DNA from: Aquimarina pacifica
Lineage (GTDB): Bacteria > Bacteroidota > Bacteroidia > Flavobacteriales > Flavobacteriaceae
Reading direction: 5' to 3'
NCBI RefSeq assembly: GCF_000520955.1
Contig: NZ_JACC01000026.1
Coordinates: forward strand, 31,462-95,461
DNA: 64,000 nucleotides
The translations under genes were made by a program, and so were the position numbers. Below are positions 43,655-52,911 of this stretch, piece after piece. The notes below the pieces were generated by a model. That model ran no database searches, was not told the DNA's origin, and was given only the letters and a program-made list of their open reading frames with translations. The stretch's first letter is position 1. Every line of letters starts with the position of its first letter.

Positions 43655-43738
43655 TTAGAGATTAGATAGTAAATTGATTAGACCCGTTAACAAAAATTGC
43701 AGTAGTGTAAAAACAACATTTATGAGTACATTAATCAT
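43655..43738 (-). CDS. Possible 27-residue hydrophobic peptide upstream of hlyD
   Basis: MINVLINVVFTLLQFLLTGL then INLLSNL, one hydrophobic helix. It lies between the predicted promoter and hlyD. It may be a real small membrane peptide or a chance ORF. Confidence 0.3.
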   Translation of the reverse strand: MINVLINVVFTLLQFLLTGLINLLSNL

Positions 43739-43787
43739 GACATATAATTTTTTAAATAGTAGTTGATTTGCTTGGTATTGATGTGAT

Positions 43788-43872
43788 CAAATATAGATCA
43801 GATACAGAGGCAGAAACAAGGCGCAGTACTCGCGATTTATGAATATGAACCCAATATTCACGGAATCTAGAG
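43788..43872. promoter_or_regulatory. Divergent control region of exporter operon 1 and its regulator
   Basis: The - strand -7 box TATATTTG (43795-43788) has the site AATATTCACGGAATCTAGAG (43853-43872) 58 bp upstream. The site resembles those at 43979 and 45804 and aligns with the one in the lan promoter. The rest of the 43739-44083 gap shows no gene. Confidence 0.5.
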
Positions 43873-43978
43873 TAATAGTTTTTTGGTTAAAAACTTGGTT
43901 TACAGTTTCTTATGAGGTTTTGTGCTAAATCTTAAAGAAATTATAAAGTGGTATATTTGGGAACCCTAGGTTACAGTT

Positions 43979-43998
43979 GAATATTCTTGAATTTAGAC
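43979..43998 (+). promoter_or_regulatory. Candidate regulator binding site
   Basis: GAATATTCTTGAATTTAGAC lies 85 bp before the regulator gene and shares ATATTCTTGAAT with the palindrome ahead of its peptide gene at 45804. Confidence 0.45.
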
Positions 43999-44083
43999 AA
44001 AAACCTTTTCATTTTTTGGGAGTATATGTTTGGGTTTAAAATTTGATAATTGGGGAATAAATTAGAATGAAGCTATTTTGCTT

Positions 44084-45781
44084 ATGAAAAGAAGAATACA
44101 TCTGTTTTTTTTGTCATTTATTTTTTTTGGAGGTGGATTGTATGCGCAGAAGTTAGGAAAATTCAAAATTCCTGATTCTTTAAAAGATAAAAGTACTCAA
44201 GAGATCTATAAAAAGTATGAAAAGAATGATTTAGATACTGCTCAATCCTTGGTTTATTTACAAAGCTATTTACAAAAGGCAAAGCTTGAAGGTGATAAAG
44301 TAAGTATGGCTAGAGGACATTCTTTACTGTATTTTTATTTGAAGGATGATGATATTAAACTTAAGCATGTTGATAGTTCTATTAGTATTGGTAAAAGTTT
44401 AAAGCATCCATATTATCCATCGTATCCTTATTCAATTAAGGGAGGACACTACTATCATAAATTAAATTTTAAAAAAGCACTACACTATTTTTTTCTATCC
44501 CTTGAGTTTGCGAAAAAAAATAATGGAGAATATTATTTATATTCTGCAAAACACAATATTTCTGTAATAAAAAGTAAGTTAGGGAAGTACGAAGAGTCTC
44601 TAAAAGGTTTCAGAGAATGTCTGGAGTACGGCTTAAAAAGCAAAGATACTCTCGACTTTTTATATGGATATTTATATCTCGGAGAGACCTATACAAAAAT
44701 GAATAAACTTGACTCATCATCGTTTTATAATGAGAAAGGACTTAGAATTTCAGAATTAAGAAATGATGATATCTATTATGAGTTTATATTTAATGAGGGA
44801 GTGAATCATTATTATAAAGACAATTATAAAGAAGCATTAGACAGTATTAATAAGTCATTACCTTTTTTACCCACCTCTACCGACAAAAACTATCTGTTAA
44901 ATGCGTATCTATATTTGGGCAAAATACACGAAAAAATAAATAAAAATGATGTAGCTAAAGTATATTATGAAAAAATTGATTCAGTTTACCATCAATCCGG
45001 AAAAGTAAGTTCAGAAGTTAGAGAAGCCTATAGTGCATTAGTAAAGCAATACAAAGAAAAAAAAGATACTGATAATCAATTGATTTATATTGAAAAACTA
45101 TTACAGTTTGATAGTGTATTACAAAATGATTACAAGGAATTAAACGAAATTCTAGTCAAGAAATATGATACTCCAGAGCTACTGGCTGAAAAAGAACGGC
45201 TTGTGAGAGAAGCAAATCTAACAAATTCGAAGTATAGTAAGTACATTACTATTTTGATTATTGCGGTAGCTATATTTATAGGTCTTTTTGGATATCAATT
45301 CTATCGAAGAAGACGTTTTCAAAAAAGATTCGAAATCCTTCTTGAACAAAAGAATAGCAATCAAGAGAATCAAAAAGAAGTATCAATAAATAAAAAGGTT
45401 TCTGATGCTGAAATAGGGATATCTTCTAATATTGTAGAGGAAGTTTTAGAGAAATTGATGGTTTTCGAAAGTAATAAAGAATTTTTATCCTCAAAAGTTA
45501 CCTTGACGCAATTGTCTTCAGAATTAGGTACCAATAACAAATACTTGTCAAAAATTATTAATACTTATAAAGAGAAATCGTTTAGTCAATATATTAATGA
45601 TTTAAGAATTGATTTTGTAGTAGAGCGTCTTACCACTGATAAAAAACTAAGAAACTATACCATAAAAGCAATTGCAAGAGAGGTTGGTTTTAACTCTGCA
45701 GAGGTATTCTCTAGAACATTTTATACCAGGCACGGTATTTATCCTTCATATTTTATAAAAAAGCTAGAAAAACATAAGTAG
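44084..45781 (+). CDS. TPR sensor with AraC-type DNA-binding domain (regulator 1)
   Basis: 565 residues from the ATG at 44084. The signal peptide ends GGGLYAQ; a periplasmic TPR-like solenoid (about 25-370) follows, then one membrane helix (YITILIIAVAIFIGLFGYQF, about 387-406), a basic linker and a C-terminal AraC HTH (LTQLSSELGTNNKYLSKIIN and IKAIAREVGFNSAEVFSRTF). TPRs facing outside with an HTH inside suit the sensing of an exported peptide. It is divergent from exporter operon 1 and followed 117 bp later by a GG-leader peptide gene. Its paralogue at 59617 has the same neighbours. Confidence 0.85.
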   Translation: MKRRIHLFFLSFIFFGGGLYAQKLGKFKIPDSLKDKSTQEIYKKYEKNDLDTAQSLVYLQSYLQKAKLEGDKVSMARGHSLLYFYLKDDDIKLKHVDSSISIGKSLKHPYYPSYPYSIKGGHYYHKLNFKKALHYFFLSLEFAKKNNGEYYLYSAKHNISVIKSKLGKYEESLKGFRECLEYGLKSKDTLDFLYGYLYLGETYTKMNKLDSSSFYNEKGLRISELRNDDIYYEFIFNEGVNHYYKDNYKEALDSINKSLPFLPTSTDKNYLLNAYLYLGKIHEKINKNDVAKVYYEKIDSVYHQSGKVSSEVREAYSALVKQYKEKKDTDNQLIYIEKLLQFDSVLQNDYKELNEILVKKYDTPELLAEKERLVREANLTNSKYSKYITILIIAVAIFIGLFGYQFYRRRRFQKRFEILLEQKNSNQENQKEVSINKKVSDAEIGISSNIVEEVLEKLMVFESNKEFLSSKVTLTQLSSELGTNNKYLSKIINTYKEKSFSQYINDLRIDFVVERLTTDKKLRNYTIKAIAREVGFNSAEVFSRTFYTRHGIYPSYFIKKLEKHK

Positions 45782-45803
45782 TTGATATTTAGTTTTTTTG
45801 CGG

Positions 45804-45823
45804 TCTATATTCTTGAATATAGA
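45804..45823 (+). promoter_or_regulatory. Palindromic operator before peptide gene 14
   Basis: TCTATATTCTTGAATATAGA, a 9-bp inverted repeat with a 2-nt centre. A -7 box TACTTTTG follows at 45868-45875 and the peptide ATG at 45899. Confidence 0.55.
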
Positions 45824-45898
45824 GTGCTAGTTGTAATTTTATGACTCCAAATTTTATAGTAATAGGTACTTTTGTCTCGAACTCATAAATATTTAGTC

Positions 45899-46057
45899 AT
45901 GAAAAATTACAACAAAAAAAAATTAAGTTTAGAAAAAATTGAAATTACCAAGTTAAGAAACATCCAAAATATTCGAGGAGGAAGTAATGATGAGTTGGAA
46001 GAATTTGGAGAAAATAATACGATTTCTTTTCGGAGAGAATGTCCAAAAATTGATTAA
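45899..46057 (+). CDS. GG-leader signal-peptide candidate paired with regulator 1
   Basis: 52 codons from the ATG at 45899. Leader with KKLSLEKIEITKLRNIQNI then RGG (28 residues); core of 24 residues starting SNDELEEFGENNTISF, with one Cys. Unlike the cluster 1 peptides, its leader has the LxLxKxxITKLxN pattern shared only with the peptide at 61550, which follows the paralogous regulator. I infer a pheromone-like role. Confidence 0.72.
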   Translation: MKNYNKKKLSLEKIEITKLRNIQNIRGGSNDELEEFGENNTISFRRECPKID

Positions 46058-46443
46058 TTGCTATTAAGCATAAAGAGTTGTCTTCACTAATTAAAAAATA
46101 ATTCGTCATAAAAAACACAGGTTTCAAAGTTAACCGATTCAAAGAATATTTATGGAAGTGGATGTAATGCAGATTTAAATGTCCTAAGGGTGGCGAAGAC
46201 ACTGATGATGAAGGGAATGCTAAACAACATGTTATATTGAAAAAAAATAGCCTCGATTTTTTATAAAAAATCGAGGCTATTTTTTTTGTTGAAATATGTA
46301 ATTTGTTTTAAGGTATATATGTATGATTGGAGAGTTTTGAAAGTATTAAAAAAACATTGTAACTTGTTTTCTTACTTACGTGTTTCAATAATATTTTTTA
46401 TAGGAAAAGAAAAAAAAGCTCATTAATTGATAGCAAATCTTTA
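46058..46443. other. 386 bp gap between peptide 14 and recX
   Basis: Holds a possible decayed peptide gene (CPKGGEDTDDEGNAKQH in one frame at about 46178-46230, without a start) and a strong bidirectional terminator at 46241-46288. Nothing else seen. Confidence 0.35.
46241..46288. terminator. Bidirectional terminator
   Basis: AATAGCCTCGATTTTT/AAAAATCGAGGCTATT with A and T runs on each side, ending the regulator 1-peptide unit. Confidence 0.88.
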
Positions 46444-46929
46444 TTATTTTTCATTCATTAACTCATTGATTTTTTCAAAAATTAGATGGGACTCCCAACC
46501 TCGATATCGCAGATAATCAATGAGCTTTTTTTTCTTTTTTTGCTCGTTGGTTTCTGTTATAGAAGCCATTTTTTTTTCTGCTATTTGGTGAAAAGCTTCG
46601 AGATAATCGGTTTCTGATATTTCTTTAAGGGCAGTTCTGATATTATAGTCAGAAATCTGTCTTAATTTTAGCTCTCTCACAATTCGTAGTTTTCCCCATT
46701 TTTTGATCCTAAATTTCCCTCTAGCAAAACTTTGTGCAAAACGTTCTTCATTAAGAAAATTATGTTCTAGAAGATGGAGAATGATTTTTTCTCGTGCTTC
46801 AGGAATCAATTTCATAGTTCTGAGCTTATCCTCAATATCTTTATGGCACCGCTCTTGATAAGCACAGTAATGCTCCATTTTTGATAGCGCCTCTGTTATC
46901 GTTATAGATTGAGCGGGTTTTTGATACAT
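46444..46929 (-). CDS. recX: RecX family regulatory protein
   Basis: 161 residues. Three-helix repeats typical of RecX: EALSKMEHYCAYQERCHKDI, LLEHNFLNEERFAQSFARGKF, and the C-terminal KKKLIDYLRYRGWESHLIFE. RecX binds RecA filaments and limits recombination. recA is not in the window. It follows the lanthipeptide operon by 30 bp and may simply share its transcript. Confidence 0.85.
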   Translation of the reverse strand: MYQKPAQSITITEALSKMEHYCAYQERCHKDIEDKLRTMKLIPEAREKIILHLLEHNFLNEERFAQSFARGKFRIKKWGKLRIVRELKLRQISDYNIRTALKEISETDYLEAFHQIAEKKMASITETNEQKKKKKLIDYLRYRGWESHLIFEKINELMNEK

Positions 46930-46959
46930 AAAAGCAAAGATAAAAACCTTTTATGGTAT

Positions 46960-47436
46960 CTATACGTCTAATAATAGCAATTTATCCGTAACTATATCCT
47001 TTTTAGTGACACTATTCTTTTTCAAAAACATAAGAATTTCAGGTTCTTTATCGGTTCCATGAATATTTTCTAGTAAGTTCTTTTTGGTAAGCTTAATAAG
47101 CTCTAAAGGGGCGTACTTTGTTTTAAAATAGTAGGTGTCGAATATTGCCCAGTTAGGGAGTATTCTTTTATTTTCTTTGTAGAGATGAAGCCAATTGTTA
47201 CTGCCTTCAAACTCACAAAAATTACCGTTTGGTAAAATCGTAAAATGAAAAGGATCTATGTCATAATCAACCGTTGTATTAGGTACTAATAATTGTGCTG
47301 CGCTATCTGCGTCAATCGGATTAGATGCATAGAATAGTAATGTTTCTATTTTATGAGTTAGGTCATATGCCTTAATCTTATCTAATCCGTTAAATTTTTT
47401 AAGGATCTCACGTAGTCTTTGTTCTTCGTTTTGCAT
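46960..47436 (-). CDS. Unknown 158-residue protein linked to peptide export (copy 2)
   Basis: A paralogue of the gene at 34462-34938 over its whole length: IKAYDLTHKIETLLFYASN, DIDPFHFTILPNGNFCEF, LHLYKENK, KTKYAPLELIKLTKKN. Its gene starts 12 bp after the HlyD stop, so it belongs to the lan export operon. No signal peptide or membrane segment. No known family; co-occurrence with both exporters suggests a shared cytoplasmic helper or immunity role (inference). Confidence 0.72.
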   Translation of the reverse strand: MQNEEQRLREILKKFNGLDKIKAYDLTHKIETLLFYASNPIDADSAAQLLVPNTTVDYDIDPFHFTILPNGNFCEFEGSNNWLHLYKENKRILPNWAIFDTYYFKTKYAPLELIKLTKKNLLENIHGTDKEPEILMFLKKNSVTKKDIVTDKLLLLDV

Positions 47437-47448
47437 TGGGATAGGATT

Positions 47449-48753
47449 TTAATTATACTTAAATAGATCTCTAAATTGATAGAATACACGTTCGATTACT
47501 TTGAGATCTTCTGTTACGATACCTGCGCTTCCTTTCATTTCACGATTAAAAGCCATGGTTTTTCCGTAGGTGGTTTTTAAATCTTTAGGAAGATCTACTT
47601 CGACGTAGTAATTACCTTCATTGTCTGGTGATAAGGACATATTAATTACTTTGCCTTCTATCATACCGAATTCTTGATAAGGGTAGCTATCTAATTTGAT
47701 CAATACGTTTTGATCCTGTTTAATTTTTCCGGTATTAATTGCAGAAGTGGTAATTTTACCTACCAAATCTGATTGAGTGGGTAAAATGGTTAATACATCA
47801 TCTCCTGTTTTTACAAATTGATTTTCTCCCCAGAATTTTTGAAAACTTACTTTTCCGTTAATTGATGCTATCAATAGGTAACTTTGTTCCCATTGTTTAA
47901 TGGCACGTTTTAATTGTTTAAAGGATAAAATAACATCCTTAAGATATTTCGTTTCGTTTTGAATTTTATTAATCGTAGACCCTTCAATTCCTATTCTTGT
48001 ATTATTTTTAGACTCTTGGATCTGAGACATATTGATTTTGGTATTCTGGTAGTTACGTTGCGCTTGTAAAAAATCAAGTTCTTTATTCTCTAATTCTACT
48101 TTAGAAATCACCCCTTTTTTATATAAGTTTTGAGTACGCTCTAGATCTTTCTTTCGCACTTCGAGCTCTCTTTTTTCTATAATACGTTGTCCTTCTAAAA
48201 CTTCTACTCTTCGGTTTAATTCTGATAATGTTTGTTTCCCTGAGATTGCTTCTATTGAGAACGGTTGTAAGTTTTTGTTTAATTGATAATCAGTATATGA
48301 TTTTTCGAACATTGCATAATCTTGTTCTAGCTCTCCTAGAGATAGATATGCTGTATTCTGGATAGGGAAACTAAAATCGGTATAGTTGATATTTAGCGTG
48401 TCGACAATATTTTTTAAAGTCATAAAATCTTTAAAATTAGCTGTGTTTTCTATCACGGCTAATATTTGACCTTGTTCTACATGTTGTTGATCACTGATCA
48501 TTAGCTTAGCAATACGTCCACTTGTCTTGGCTTCTATTTTTTCTACTGGGGTAGCAGTAGTGACCATGATTTTAGAGTTAACAATATCAGGATAAGATAC
48601 CACACAGCTGGCGACTATGACTAATATAATGACAAAGGCAATGATAGTAATTCCCCATCGTGTCATCCATTTCGGAGGAGTACTAAGGATTTCCTGAACC
48701 TCTTCAGAACGAAGTTCGAGTTCTTGCAGTACGTTTTTTTCTTGAGTATCCAT
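47449..48753 (-). CDS. HlyD-family membrane fusion protein (lanthipeptide cluster)
   Basis: 434 residues. One membrane helix (IIAFVIILVIVASCVVSY, about 35-52), lipoyl half KIEAKTSGRIAKLMISDQQH, a coiled-coil hairpin (about 110-270), second lipoyl half LLIASINGKVSFQKFW and a beta domain ending in a hydrophilic tail. It connects the C39 exporter to an outer-membrane channel, which is not encoded here. 32 bp behind the ABC gene. Confidence 0.9.
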   Translation of the reverse strand: MDTQEKNVLQELELRSEEVQEILSTPPKWMTRWGITIIAFVIILVIVASCVVSYPDIVNSKIMVTTATPVEKIEAKTSGRIAKLMISDQQHVEQGQILAVIENTANFKDFMTLKNIVDTLNINYTDFSFPIQNTAYLSLGELEQDYAMFEKSYTDYQLNKNLQPFSIEAISGKQTLSELNRRVEVLEGQRIIEKRELEVRKKDLERTQNLYKKGVISKVELENKELDFLQAQRNYQNTKINMSQIQESKNNTRIGIEGSTINKIQNETKYLKDVILSFKQLKRAIKQWEQSYLLIASINGKVSFQKFWGENQFVKTGDDVLTILPTQSDLVGKITTSAINTGKIKQDQNVLIKLDSYPYQEFGMIEGKVINMSLSPDNEGNYYVEVDLPKDLKTTYGKTMAFNREMKGSAGIVTEDLKVIERVFYQFRDLFKYN

Positions 48754-48785
48754 AATATAATACTTGTATTAGGTGTAATTTAATT

Positions 48786-51035
48786 TTATGCATGGGCAAC
48801 TAATGCTCCATTTGTTTTTTTCGATACAACTTGTTTGTTGTTTAATCGTTCTAGATCTAATTGATTTTTTACCAGTTCGTAGTATGCTCCTTTTAGTTTT
48901 ACCAATTCATGGTGGGTACCTTTTTCTACAACCTTTCCTTTATCAAGAACAACAATTTGATCTGCATTTTTTACAGTACTCAAACGATGTGCAATAACCA
49001 CTGCGGTACGCCCTTTGAAAAAAGAATTCAGATTTTCCATAATTATTTTTTCATTTTTTGCATCCAGAGCACTGGTAGCTTCGTCAAAAAATATAAACTC
49101 AGGATTCTTATATACTGCACGAGCAATAAGCAAACGTTGTTTTTCTCCTCCGCTAATTCCTACCCCTTCATTACCTATCTCTGTATTATAGCTAAGAGGT
49201 AGACTTTCTATAAATCCTTTGATATTTGCGACATTTACAGCATGCATTAATTTTTCTTTATCAACTTCTGTTTCTCCCAATGCTATATTGTTGGCAATGG
49301 TATCATTAAAAATATATCCGTCTTGCATTACAACTCCACACTTATCTCTCCATGCTTTTTGAGAAATATTTTTAAAATTTTGTTCTCCTAGTTTTATCGC
49401 TCCTTTATTTGGCTCATAGAATCTCATTAATGTTTTCATGAGGGTGGTTTTACCACTTCCCGAAGCACCAACAATGGCAGTTGTTTTATTATGTGGAATA
49501 ATAAGATCCATATCTTCTATTACTGGGTCAGCAGCACCTACATATCTCAGCGTTAAGTTTTCTACTTTTATATCCTCGTTTGTTGGGATATCAAATACTT
49601 TGGCCTCTTCTGTGTTCTCCTCATTTTTTTTATCATGGATCTCTTTAAGACGTTCTAAACTTATTTTGGCATCTTGAGTGTCTTGAATGAATTCTAGCAA
49701 TTGTGCAATAGGACCATTTAATTGTCCGATGATGTATTGTATTGATAACATCATCCCAAGCGTAATATCACCACTAAGAACCAAAGAAGCAGCTGTAAAA
49801 GTGATCAGTATATTTTTGAACTGATTAATCGAAGAAGAACCTATTGTCTGAAATTGCTCTAAGGTAAGTCCTTGAGTCGCTACTTTGAATAAGCGTATCT
49901 GAATAAACTCCCATCCCCATCTTTTTTGTTTTTCTGCATTGTGCAGTTTTATTTCCTGCATTCCTTCTATAAGCTCAATTGTTTTACTCTGCTCATCACT
50001 CATTTGTGCAAAGCGCTTATAATCTAATTCTTTTCTTTTCTTTAGAAAAAAGAAAATCCATCCTATTAATAAGGCACTTCCGGCAGCAAAAATTCCAAAT
50101 ATTGTAAGATTGTAGTAGATAAGAACTGCACTGAAAATCACAATATTAAAAAAGGAAAAAAGTGTATTGAGAGAAGAATTTGTTAATAGTTTTTCTATAC
50201 GCTGGTGATCATTAATCCGCTGCATGATGTCTCCTGTCATTCTTGTATCAAAATACGAAATAGGAAGATTCATAAGTTTGATAAAGAAATCAGATACTAA
50301 TGATATGTTTACTCTGGTACTAAGATGCAGCAATATCCAACCTCGTATGGCTTCGATACTTATTTGACCGAGATAGAGCATGATCTGGGCTCCCAGAATA
50401 AGGTATATAAAGTTAATGTCTTGATTTTGAATCCCTATATCAACGATGCTTTGTGTCATAAAAGGGAATACTAGCTGTAACAGACTTCCTGCTAGCAAAC
50501 CAACCATTAATTGGACCATTAAGCTTTTGTATTTGAATAAATACTTTAGTAGAAAAGAAAACCCAGACTTATTGTCTTCTTTTTCCCAATCTGTGTCATG
50601 AAACTTTGGGGTAGTATCTAACATCAAAGCTAGACCCTCTTGTGTTTTTTCATTAGCATTATTTCCAATCCAGGCTTCTATAAACTCTTCCTTAGTATAT
50701 TCGATAAGACCATAGGAGGGATCAGAAATATACACTGTGTTATTTGTTATTTTATACACAACAACAAAGTGATATTTTCTCCAATGTACAATACAAGGAA
50801 ACGGAACCTCTTCCTTAAACGTCTCATAATCCGTTTTGACACCAATGGTTTTGAACCCTAGATTTTCTGCTCCTTCAGATAAACCAAGCAGAGAACTTCC
50901 TGTTCTTGATGTTTGAGAGAGTCCTCTTATAGTTTCTAGAGGGATCACTTTACCATGATGTTTGCTAATGATACGAAGACAGGTAGGTCCACAATCTTTT
51001 GCTCCGGGTTGTTTATAGAAAGGAAAAGTTTTCAT
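48786..51035 (-). CDS. C39-peptidase ABC exporter (lanthipeptide cluster, LanT-like)
   Basis: 749 residues. C39 peptidase with Cys15 in KDCGPTCLRIISKHHG, His in RKYHFVVVYKI and Asp in ISDPSYG; six membrane helices (about 170-450); ATPase with Walker A GASGSGKTT, signature ISGGEKQR and Walker B FIFFDEATSALD. It should remove the NGG leaders of the precursors at 52.5-54.4 kb and export the modified cores. Between lanC and hlyD, same direction. Confidence 0.94.
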   Translation of the reverse strand: MKTFPFYKQPGAKDCGPTCLRIISKHHGKVIPLETIRGLSQTSRTGSSLLGLSEGAENLGFKTIGVKTDYETFKEEVPFPCIVHWRKYHFVVVYKITNNTVYISDPSYGLIEYTKEEFIEAWIGNNANEKTQEGLALMLDTTPKFHDTDWEKEDNKSGFSFLLKYLFKYKSLMVQLMVGLLAGSLLQLVFPFMTQSIVDIGIQNQDINFIYLILGAQIMLYLGQISIEAIRGWILLHLSTRVNISLVSDFFIKLMNLPISYFDTRMTGDIMQRINDHQRIEKLLTNSSLNTLFSFFNIVIFSAVLIYYNLTIFGIFAAGSALLIGWIFFFLKKRKELDYKRFAQMSDEQSKTIELIEGMQEIKLHNAEKQKRWGWEFIQIRLFKVATQGLTLEQFQTIGSSSINQFKNILITFTAASLVLSGDITLGMMLSIQYIIGQLNGPIAQLLEFIQDTQDAKISLERLKEIHDKKNEENTEEAKVFDIPTNEDIKVENLTLRYVGAADPVIEDMDLIIPHNKTTAIVGASGSGKTTLMKTLMRFYEPNKGAIKLGEQNFKNISQKAWRDKCGVVMQDGYIFNDTIANNIALGETEVDKEKLMHAVNVANIKGFIESLPLSYNTEIGNEGVGISGGEKQRLLIARAVYKNPEFIFFDEATSALDAKNEKIIMENLNSFFKGRTAVVIAHRLSTVKNADQIVVLDKGKVVEKGTHHELVKLKGAYYELVKNQLDLERLNNKQVVSKKTNGALVAHA

Positions 51036-51110
51036 GTTTTTTTATTCAAATTGTTTTATAATAATGTCTAAGACAGTGTTACTGTTTAGGATACTTTTTT
51101 GAGTATTTGG

Positions 51111-52301
51111 CTAATACATAGCCAAATAATTTCCCCAATTATCTTTGTTATTTTGCATGGCCGAAATGACTAAACCTGATCCCAAAAGCCCATCTAATAA
51201 GCTATATTTTTCGTACGGGTATTCATTCTCATCCTTTTGAAAGATTTCGGGCATCAATATTTTCTCCTCTATTGATAAAAGCTTAGTGACATTGTTGAGG
51301 AATTCATTTTCCCAGACATTAATGTTTTCTTTAATTTTTGAATCCTGAATCCAGTTGTTTAGTTTGAATAAGAGGTATGTAATTCCTCCTAAACCATGAC
51401 TCATCCCTATATCTTGAAATGCATGCTTTTTGAAATGCATGATCCCAGATGTTTTAGGGTCCTTAGAAGAAACCTCTAGTGCTAATTGATGCGCTTTTTG
51501 TTTTAGATGGTCTTGATTCAAAACGATGCCCGTGTAGTATAAACTATAAGCTATTGTTAGATTTCCGTGCAATTCTGCAACATCAAAATATTCATTTCCT
51601 TTATTAATATCCTTACCTCTTATAGTAACTCCTTTCTTTTGGTCTAGAGATAGTAGTAAAATGTTTGTAAGTGTATTGATCATTTCATCAATCTGATCAC
51701 TATGATATCCTAGTTCTTTTAATCGTACTAGAAATTTTAATACAGTAGGATGACCATTAAAAAAACCAATGTTTAATCCTTTTTTAAGTCTAAAATCTTG
51801 CCAGTTGATAGCTCCATTTTCTTCGATTTTGTCATTATATAAAGATTGTACAACACGGTCGACAATTCGAGCTGCTTTTTGGGTGTCTACGTTCTTTGAA
51901 TACAGGTAATATTGAATTTTTCCTAGGCAACCATGAAGAACATTATAATTCTGATGTTTTAAATCATATTCTATAGATTCTAATAGGTGAGGTTCTAGAT
52001 TTTTAAGACAATCTTCATTTTCAAGAACTCCACATTCATTAAGGTAATTTACAACCCAAAAGATTCCTTCGAACCCATGAATTAAACTGTAATTTAATTC
52101 GTGTTCGGCAAATACTTCGACAGTTTTATTAAATAGCTCTAACGCTCTTTGTTTGTAATATTCGTCCTTTGTATGATTATATTGAGATGCAAAAAAAATG
52201 ATTACTCCAAGATCTTCATCGATGATAGGTAAATTTACTTTTTCAGCTTTTGTGTAAAGCGTATTTTCTATTTTATTTAAAATGTTAGCTGTTGTTTTCA
52301 T
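51111..52301 (-). CDS. LanC-like cyclase homologue lacking the zinc cysteines
   Basis: 396 residues with six barrel repeats of the LanC family: IHGFEGI, LHGCLGKI, FNGHPTVL, LHGNLTI, SHGLGGI and LDGLLGSG. LanC enzymes use a Cys-Cys-His zinc site to add Cys thiols to dehydrated Ser/Thr. Where WCYG and CHG are expected, this protein reads ELHG (Leu244) and SHG (Ser301, His302), and the catalytic His repeat reads FNGHP (Asn182). The only cysteines are 90, 98 and 125. The fold is clear, but normal catalysis is doubtful. It follows the precursor array behind a terminator. Confidence 0.8.
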   Translation of the reverse strand: MKTTANILNKIENTLYTKAEKVNLPIIDEDLGVIIFFASQYNHTKDEYYKQRALELFNKTVEVFAEHELNYSLIHGFEGIFWVVNYLNECGVLENEDCLKNLEPHLLESIEYDLKHQNYNVLHGCLGKIQYYLYSKNVDTQKAARIVDRVVQSLYNDKIEENGAINWQDFRLKKGLNIGFFNGHPTVLKFLVRLKELGYHSDQIDEMINTLTNILLLSLDQKKGVTIRGKDINKGNEYFDVAELHGNLTIAYSLYYTGIVLNQDHLKQKAHQLALEVSSKDPKTSGIMHFKKHAFQDIGMSHGLGGITYLLFKLNNWIQDSKIKENINVWENEFLNNVTKLLSIEEKILMPEIFQKDENEYPYEKYSLLDGLLGSGLVISAMQNNKDNWGNYLAMY

Positions 52302-52385
52302 ATAAATATAGTTTTCGTATCTTTGATGTTGATAAAATGATATTTGTCAATAAAAATCTTTCTGTAAATTGATTTTTAAAAAACT

Positions 52386-52417
52386 GAAACTACCTTCCTC
52401 TTATACAAGGTAGTTTC
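52386..52417 (-). terminator. Terminator between precursor array and lanC
   Basis: GAAACTACCTT/AAGGTAGTTTC stem; on the - strand it is followed by CAGTTTTTT. It should keep precursor mRNA in excess over lanC. Confidence 0.7.
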
Positions 52418-52494
52418 TTTGTTTTTTGGCATAAACGAAACCACCTTGGCTCCCCACCCGAGAAAAGGCAGTTCCGTTTAAAGTATAGGGTTAC

Positions 52495-52632
52495 CTATAC
52501 ATGTAAGTCTATACTTATTTCAAGTGACCAAGTACACTCTTTTTTGGTGCTTTTGATACAGATACCTCCGTTTACATTTTGCATTTCCTGGTTGCTAAGG
52601 TGTGATACTGTTTTTTTGTTTAAGTCTAACAT
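52495..52632 (-). CDS. Lanthipeptide precursor copy 1
   Basis: 45 codons. Leader MLDLNKKTVSHLSNQEM...NGG (23 residues), core ICIKSTKKECTWSLEISIDL then HV. Cys25 and Cys33 and Ser/Thr at 28, 29, 34, 36 and 40 allow dehydration and thioether rings. Nearest precursor to lanC; it differs from copies 2-4 mainly at the core ends. Confidence 0.88.
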   Translation of the reverse strand: MLDLNKKTVSHLSNQEMQNVNGGICIKSTKKECTWSLEISIDLHV

Positions 52633-52773
52633 GATATTTGTGTTTTAAATTTGATTTTTGCCTACTCTGTGTTAAGGATTTTCGGCTATCTCCTTCTGTA
52701 AATTGATTTTTGATATCTTATTAAAACTACCTTTTACCTGTGTTAGAAAAGGTAGTTTCAATAGTTGTATATC

Positions 52774-52911
52774 TTATGCTTGTAAGTCTATTGTGATTTC
52801 AAGTGACCAAGTACATTCTTTCTTAGTACTTTTAATACAAAGTCCTCCGTTTACATTTTGCATTTCTTGGTTGCTAAGGTGTGATACTGTTTTTTTGTTT
52901 AAATCTAACAT
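52774..52911 (-). CDS. Lanthipeptide precursor copy 2
   Basis: 45 codons. Same leader; core LCIKSTKKECTWSLEITIDL then QA. Encodes the same peptide as copies 3 and 4 with a few silent base changes. Lies in a 280-bp tandem unit. Confidence 0.88.
   Translation of the reverse strand: MLDLNKKTVSHLSNQEMQNVNGGLCIKSTKKECTWSLEITIDLQA

Noticed and set aside
46170..46240. Possible second GG peptide after peptide 14 (CPKGGEDTDDEGNAKQH)
   Set aside because: No start codon or complete leader in frame; at best a decayed gene.
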